Of a stretch of DNA of 36,882 nt, positions 33,691 to 36,882 are shown piece after piece (position 1 is the first letter of the stretch; each line of letters begins with the position of its first letter). Origin of the DNA: Gammaproteobacteria bacterium (GTDB taxonomy: Bacteria; Pseudomonadota; Gammaproteobacteria; Pseudomonadales; Azotimanducaceae). The notes under the pieces are model-generated. The model saw nothing but the letters and a program-made list of their open reading frames with translations. It did no database searches and had not been told where the DNA came from. The position numbers and the translations under genes were made by a program. The stretch lies in the NCBI GenBank assembly GCA_026709365.1, contig JAPOTD010000056.1:1-36882 (forward strand). The letters are read 5' to 3'.

Positions 33691-34581
33691 GTGCGCAAGG
33701 CAATCACGATGGCGGCTTTTGCTCTTTTGCTGGCTGCCTGCGGGCCGAGTTCCGAGGAGGGCTCCGTCGAGGATCCGGAAGAGTCTGCTGAAGCCGCCCG
33801 GATGCAAGTGCAGTCGGCGGAATTCATCGGCGTCAGCAACGCCTTCGAAGCCTTCCGCGACTGCCCGGAGTGTCCGCAGATGGTGGTGCTGCCGTCGGGG
33901 AGCTTCCGCATGGGCTGCCTCTCGAATAACTGGGACTGCTTTCCCGATGAGTTTCCGGCGCATGGGGTGACGATTGCGCAGCCGTTCGCCATGGGCGCGC
34001 ATGAGGTGACGTTTGCGCAGTGGGAGGCTTGCGTGGCGGGGGGCGGCTGCGGCGGCCATCAGCCGGACGACCGGGGTTGGGGCCGTGGGGACCGCCCGGT
34101 GATCGACGTGAGTTGGGAGGACGCGCGGGCCTATGCGTCCTGGCTGTCGTCGAGGACCGGTCACGGGTATCGGCTGCCGAGCGAGTCGGAGTGGGAGTAC
34201 GCGGCGCGTTCGGGGATGGTGACGAAGCATTGGTGGGGCGACGAAATTGGGGTGAACCGCGCCAACTGCGCCGGGTGCGGGAGCCAGTGGGATGGCCAAT
34301 CGACGGCGCCGGTGGGATCGTTCGCGGCGAGTCCGTGGGGCCTTCACGACATGCACGGGAACCTATGGGAGTGGGTTGAGGACTGCCATAAGCCGGACTA
34401 CGAGGGGGCGCCTGCGGATGGCAGCGCCCTGACCTCCGGGGACTGTGCCGGGCGCGTTTTGCGCGGCGGCTCCTGGGACACCGGCCCGAGGAACCTCCAC
34501 TCCTCGTTCCGCGGCAGGTACGTCCCCGCCAGCCGCAGCGCCTTCATCGGCTTCCGCGTTGCCCGGACGCTCACGCCCTGA
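33691..34581 (+). CDS. FGE-sulfatase-fold lipoprotein (SUMF1-like, non-catalytic)
   Basis: 296-residue exported lipoprotein. A signal peptide ends in the lipobox LLAAC with Cys17 as lipidation site, followed by an acidic linker (EEGSVEDPEESAEA). From about residue 60 a formylglycine-generating-enzyme (SUMF1) fold follows: VVLPSGSFRMGC, VTIAQPFAMGAHEVTFAQWEACV, PVIDVSWEDARAYASWLSSRTGHGYRLPSESEWEYAAR, WGLHDMHGNLWEWVEDC and VLRGGSWDTGPRNLHSSFRG. True FGE has a redox Cys pair after RGGSW; here those positions hold no Cys, so it is unlikely to make formylglycine and more likely binds ligand or protein. GTG 33691 lies 10 nt after AGGAGG; the 68-codon extension upstream has no family features. Confidence 0.85.
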   Translation: MRKAITMAAFALLLAACGPSSEEGSVEDPEESAEAARMQVQSAEFIGVSNAFEAFRDCPECPQMVVLPSGSFRMGCLSNNWDCFPDEFPAHGVTIAQPFAMGAHEVTFAQWEACVAGGGCGGHQPDDRGWGRGDRPVIDVSWEDARAYASWLSSRTGHGYRLPSESEWEYAARSGMVTKHWWGDEIGVNRANCAGCGSQWDGQSTAPVGSFAASPWGLHDMHGNLWEWVEDCHKPDYEGAPADGSALTSGDCAGRVLRGGSWDTGPRNLHSSFRGRYVPASRSAFIGFRVARTLTP

Positions 34582-34615
34582 GCCTCGGACAGGAAGGTTC
34601 CAAGGTTGCTCTCAG

Positions 34616-35425
34616 CTAGCCCCGCGCTTCCGGCGACGCCACCCACTTTAGCGCGTTTTCCAACAGCTTCCTGAAGTTCGGATTGTCAAAGGCCGAAGGC
34701 CCGTCGCCCAGGTCGGACGCCACCACCGGGCTGGCCTCCACGGTGTGTGCCCAGACCATGAGGTCGCTGCCGGGGGGGTGATTCCAGTTCGCCTGCTCCT
34801 CGGGCGGCGCCAGGGGAGGCGGCGTGAAGTTCTCGGCGATGAAGCGGTAGTCGCCGCGCAGCAGCGGGGTTACCCGCTGCTCGAAGCCCGCGGTCTTCAA
34901 GTAGATTTCGTCGGTGATCTCGAAGCCGTCCTCCAGCCCCTTGAGCACCGGGTGTTCGCACTGGGGAACCAGCTTCAAGGTGGGGTTGGGGTGGGGGCCG
35001 TGGCCGCCCCGGTACCCGGAGCCGGGCACGGTTTGGCCGTCGAGCTCCCCGGACTGCAGCATGAACGAGGAGCCGGAGATGCGCCGCCACAGCGGCCACG
35101 AGGGCCAGGACACGGTGGCGTGGTTGAGCAGCACCAAACCGGCGCCGCGCTCGATGAGGGCTTCAATGCTGGCGCGGTAATCGTCCGGGGGAAGGCCGGT
35201 GTCGCCCGCGCCGTCGTGCAGCAGGCCGATGCCGGGGATGCCGGACATGTCGTAGAACAGCACGCTGTCGTAGGCGCCGACGTGCTCGGGCCTCAGGACC
35301 GTTTGGGCGGCAGGCTGCTCAACCAACGTGGCGGTCACGCCGGGCATGTCCGCGAACATGGCCAGAAAGCGGTTGTGGTCGTAGTCGTGGCCCTTGCTGA
35401 CGATGAGAACGTTGACGCTGTCCAT
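34616..35425 (-). CDS. ThuA-like domain protein
   Basis: 269-residue protein of the ThuA (trehalose-utilisation) family, a class I glutamine-amidotransferase-like fold. Marks: VNVLIVSKGHDYDHNRFLAMF at the first strand, YDSVLFYDMSG, an ALIERGAGLVLLNHATVSWPSW strand-turn, YRGGHGPHPNPTLKLVPQCEHPVLKGLEDGFEITDEIYLK (the HPVLxGLxxxFxxxDExY signature), and VWAHTVEASPVVASDLGDGPSAFDNPNFRKLLENALKWVA at the end. The catalytic Cys of amidotransferases is replaced (LNHAT), as is usual in ThuA. No sugar-uptake genes adjoin it, so the substrate is unknown. No strong Shine-Dalgarno is seen before ATG 35425. Convergent with the lipoprotein gene, 34 nt apart. Confidence 0.85.
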   Translation of the reverse strand: MDSVNVLIVSKGHDYDHNRFLAMFADMPGVTATLVEQPAAQTVLRPEHVGAYDSVLFYDMSGIPGIGLLHDGAGDTGLPPDDYRASIEALIERGAGLVLLNHATVSWPSWPLWRRISGSSFMLQSGELDGQTVPGSGYRGGHGPHPNPTLKLVPQCEHPVLKGLEDGFEITDEIYLKTAGFEQRVTPLLRGDYRFIAENFTPPPLAPPEEQANWNHPPGSDLMVWAHTVEASPVVASDLGDGPSAFDNPNFRKLLENALKWVASPEARG

Positions 35426-35509
35426 ATCGAATGTCTATGGCCTAAGCGGTACGCGGGTGAGCCTTGAAGCTTACAAAAAGGGGCCGGTGGGCCAAGCCGA
35501 AGCTGTTCG

Positions 35510-35683
35510 TCAGTTGGATGCGCACTCCGGCTGTCTGCCAGTGAAGCCCTCGAATAGGCCCTCCAAGCGGGCCATGCGCTCGCGGAGATCGGCGATGTCC
35601 CGCTGCATCGATCGTTGGCCCGGCACGATCAAAACCGCCAAGGCCACGCCAGTGCCAATGATTGTGAGCATTTCGGGCGTCAC
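35510..35683 (-). CDS. 57-residue membrane/coiled-coil microprotein
   Basis: A GTG start at 35683, preceded 7 nt by GGAGGA, opens a 57-codon frame. The product starts MTPEMLTIIGTGVALAVLIV, a single hydrophobic segment, followed by PGQRSMQRDIADLRERMARL, an amphipathic heptad-like helix, then EGLFEGFTGRQPECASN. The membrane helix plus short coiled coil with the MARLEGLFEGF end recurs, as I remember it, in small uncharacterised proteins of GC-rich marine bacteria; many genomes carry several copies. It lies 84 nt upstream of the ThuA gene on the same strand. Function unknown; the strong ribosome-binding site and conserved design argue that it is real. Confidence 0.75.
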   Translation of the reverse strand: MTPEMLTIIGTGVALAVLIVPGQRSMQRDIADLRERMARLEGLFEGFTGRQPECASN

Positions 35684-35780
35684 TGCGTCATCCTCCGCAA
35701 GTTGACTTCGGTTTGTTAGTGCGCAATCGTACCTGAAAGCTGTTGATAAGTCCGTGGAGCATGGACCGTCAAGGCCGCAC

Positions 35781-36554
35781 TTAGTTCGGCTGTCCGCCCG
35801 CCACGTCGAGGAATTGGCCGGTGGTCCATTCCGCCGCGGGCGATGCGAAGAACACCGCGGCGGCGGCGCAGTCCTCCGGCCGGCCGGTGCGGCCCAAGGG
35901 AATGGCCGGGGCGAAGCTGTCCATGGCCTCCTGCTCGCTGATGTTCATGGTCTCCACCAGCATCTCGGTGACGATGATGCCGGGGGCGATGCAGTTGACG
36001 GTGATGCCCTTGGGGGCCAGCTCCACGGCCAAGGTGCGGGTCATGCTGATCATGCCCATGTTGGCCGCCGAATAGACGCCGAACCCGGGCGACGGCTTGT
36101 GGGCGGCGATGGAGATGATGTTGATGATGCGCCCCCCGTCAGCCATGCGCTTGGCGGCCTGCTGCGAGCCCCACCACTTGGTCGTCATGTTGAGCGTGAG
36201 CTGCTCATCAAACTTCTCAAGGGACATCTCGGGCAGCGCGTGCATCTTGCGGTCAAGGTTGCCGCCGGCGTTGTTGACCATGATGTCGAGGCGCCCCAAG
36301 CCATCGACCACCTGGTCGAGCACCTTGGGGATGGCGGTGAAGTCCATCACGTCGGCGGAGATGCCAAGCCCCCTTTGGCCCCGCTCCTCGATCTCCTTGG
36401 CGACCGCGTCCAGGTCATGCTGACGCCGCGCCACGACGGCCACGTCAGCGCCGCACTCCGCAAACGCCAAGGCAATCCCACGGCCAATGCCGCGCCCGCC
36501 GCCGGTGACTACCGCCACCTTGCCGTCGAGTCGAAACAAGTCGTGCATGCCCAT
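35781..36554 (-). CDS. SDR-family oxidoreductase with Asn in place of the catalytic Lys
   Basis: 257-residue short-chain dehydrogenase/reductase. The cofactor motif is TGGGRGIG (TGxxxGIG), followed by VVARR after the second strand, which suits NADP(H), and NNAGG at the fourth strand. The active site reads IINIISIAAHKPSPGFGVYSAANMGM: Ser and Tyr are present, but YxxxK is YxxxN, confirmed by the codon AAC. The end is ASPAAEWTTGQFLDVAGGQ, the standard SDR close. The domain length and GxxVTEM-type loop (GIIVTEM) are normal, so this is not a frame error. Loss of the Lys should weaken or change catalysis. ATG 36554 is chosen because GGAGGGG lies 6-7 nt upstream; an ATG two codons later also fits. 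Confidence 0.9.
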   Translation of the reverse strand: MGMHDLFRLDGKVAVVTGGGRGIGRGIALAFAECGADVAVVARRQHDLDAVAKEIEERGQRGLGISADVMDFTAIPKVLDQVVDGLGRLDIMVNNAGGNLDRKMHALPEMSLEKFDEQLTLNMTTKWWGSQQAAKRMADGGRIINIISIAAHKPSPGFGVYSAANMGMISMTRTLAVELAPKGITVNCIAPGIIVTEMLVETMNISEQEAMDSFAPAIPLGRTGRPEDCAAAAVFFASPAAEWTTGQFLDVAGGQPN

Positions 36555-36716
36555 TGCTTTCCCCTCCAAAAGAGCCAAGGCTAGCCTGATGTTTGGATTT
36601 GAGGCAATAGGCGCGATGCGAAATAGGGTAAGCTCGCCGACGCGCTTTCCGCTACCGACGGGATCGGGCAATCAGGAGAAACTCAGTCATGCATTGCGCT
36701 TAAGGCGATTTGGCAG

Positions 36717-36882
36717 ATGCGTGGATTGCCGAGATTGGCCGTGCTGCTTTTCTTGTCGAGCTGGCCCGCAGGGGCTTTGGCGCAGCAGGTGCTGGTCAGC
36801 AACCTGGGCCAAGCGGACTTCGCCACGGCCAGCCCCATTGCCAGCTTGCTTGGCGTGTTCGATCACGCCCAGCAATTCACCA
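36717..36882 (+). CDS. Secreted protein, start only (runs off the window)
   Basis: The reading frame from ATG 36717 is open to the last base. The first 55 residues comprise a Sec signal peptide (MRGLPR, hydrophobic core LAVLLFLSSWPAG, likely cut after ALA before QQ) followed by QVLVSNLGQADFATASPIAS, then LLGVFDHAQQFT. LVSNxGQ followed by AQxFTTG-like sequence is typical of the choice-of-anchor R type extracellular domain, often in large fibronectin-III-rich surface proteins. AAGG lies 11 nt before the ATG. A stronger AGGAGA (36674-36679) precedes ATG 36689, which codes only four residues before TAA in another frame and could be a tiny leader or an accident. The true size is unknown. Confidence 0.65.
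   Translation, partial: MRGLPRLAVLLFLSSWPAGALAQQVLVSNLGQADFATASPIASLLGVFDHAQQFT

Noticed and set aside
36689-36703. Four-codon ORF after a strong AGGAGA site as a leader peptide
   Set aside because: Too short to judge; no regulatory codons; mentioned only with the downstream gene.

Overview
The window looks like part of a GC-rich gammaproteobacterial chromosome. The housekeeping proteins (RnhB, DnaE, TilS, MutS, RecA, RecX, AlaS, LysC) are full-length and gammaproteobacterial in type. The orders rnhB-dnaE-tilS and recA-recX-alaS-lysC are familiar from that class, but the accA gene often found between dnaE and tilS and the csrA gene usually found after lysC are absent here. I cannot name a genus. 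No tRNA, rRNA or CRISPR array was seen.

Layout. 1-6568: a tight plus-strand run of rnhB (cut by the window edge), dnaE, tilS and a thiolase, with every junction overlapping. 6.6-7.35 kb: a small graveyard of toxin-antitoxin parts, namely an apparently whole AbrB-type antitoxin, a stub of its PIN toxin, and on the other strand a clipped XRE antitoxin with the tail of a HigB-like toxin. 7.35-12.1 kb: a minus-strand SbcD/SbcC-like (YhaO/YhaN-like) nuclease-ATPase pair; the ATPase has a hydrophobic hairpin inside its coiled coil and an unexplained C-terminal extension. 12.1-15.0 kb: malate synthase G and an EthD-domain protein.

15.0-16.85 kb: a minus-strand two-gene cassette, a DUF3696-type AAA ATPase followed by a PIN-like nuclease and joined by a 1-nt overlap. 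It has the build of a defence or toxin module, and its ATPase gene contains runs of ten and eight G. It is followed (on the same strand, upstream) by mutS. 19.6-21.5 kb: a repeat-filled spacer with mobile-element-like ends, a Uma2-family nuclease-like gene that may be translated without a leader, and a secreted SnoaL/NTF2-like protein. 21.7-27.3 kb: recA, recX, alaS and lysC. 27.3-31.2 kb: a double-hotdog MaoC-like protein, SelO, a PNPOx-like flavoprotein, and on the minus strand an LLM-class F420-type oxidoreductase with a 44-residue ORF just upstream.

31.4-36.9 kb is mixed accessory DNA: an exonuclease III, a spacer with possible gene debris, an AT-richer lemA gene between short direct repeats, an FGE-fold lipoprotein lacking the catalytic cysteines, a ThuA-like protein, a 57-residue membrane/coiled-coil microprotein, an SDR whose YxxxK motif reads YxxxN, and the start of a secreted protein that leaves the window.

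Repair and replication functions are heavily represented (RNase HII, Pol III alpha, MutS, RecA/RecX, exonuclease III, SbcCD-like pair). Two 50-nt palindromic repeats, 8 kb apart and inverted, share 43 of 50 bases and show a compensatory base-pair change. The best candidates for an undescribed system are the ATPase-PIN cassette and the unusual SbcC-like ATPase.
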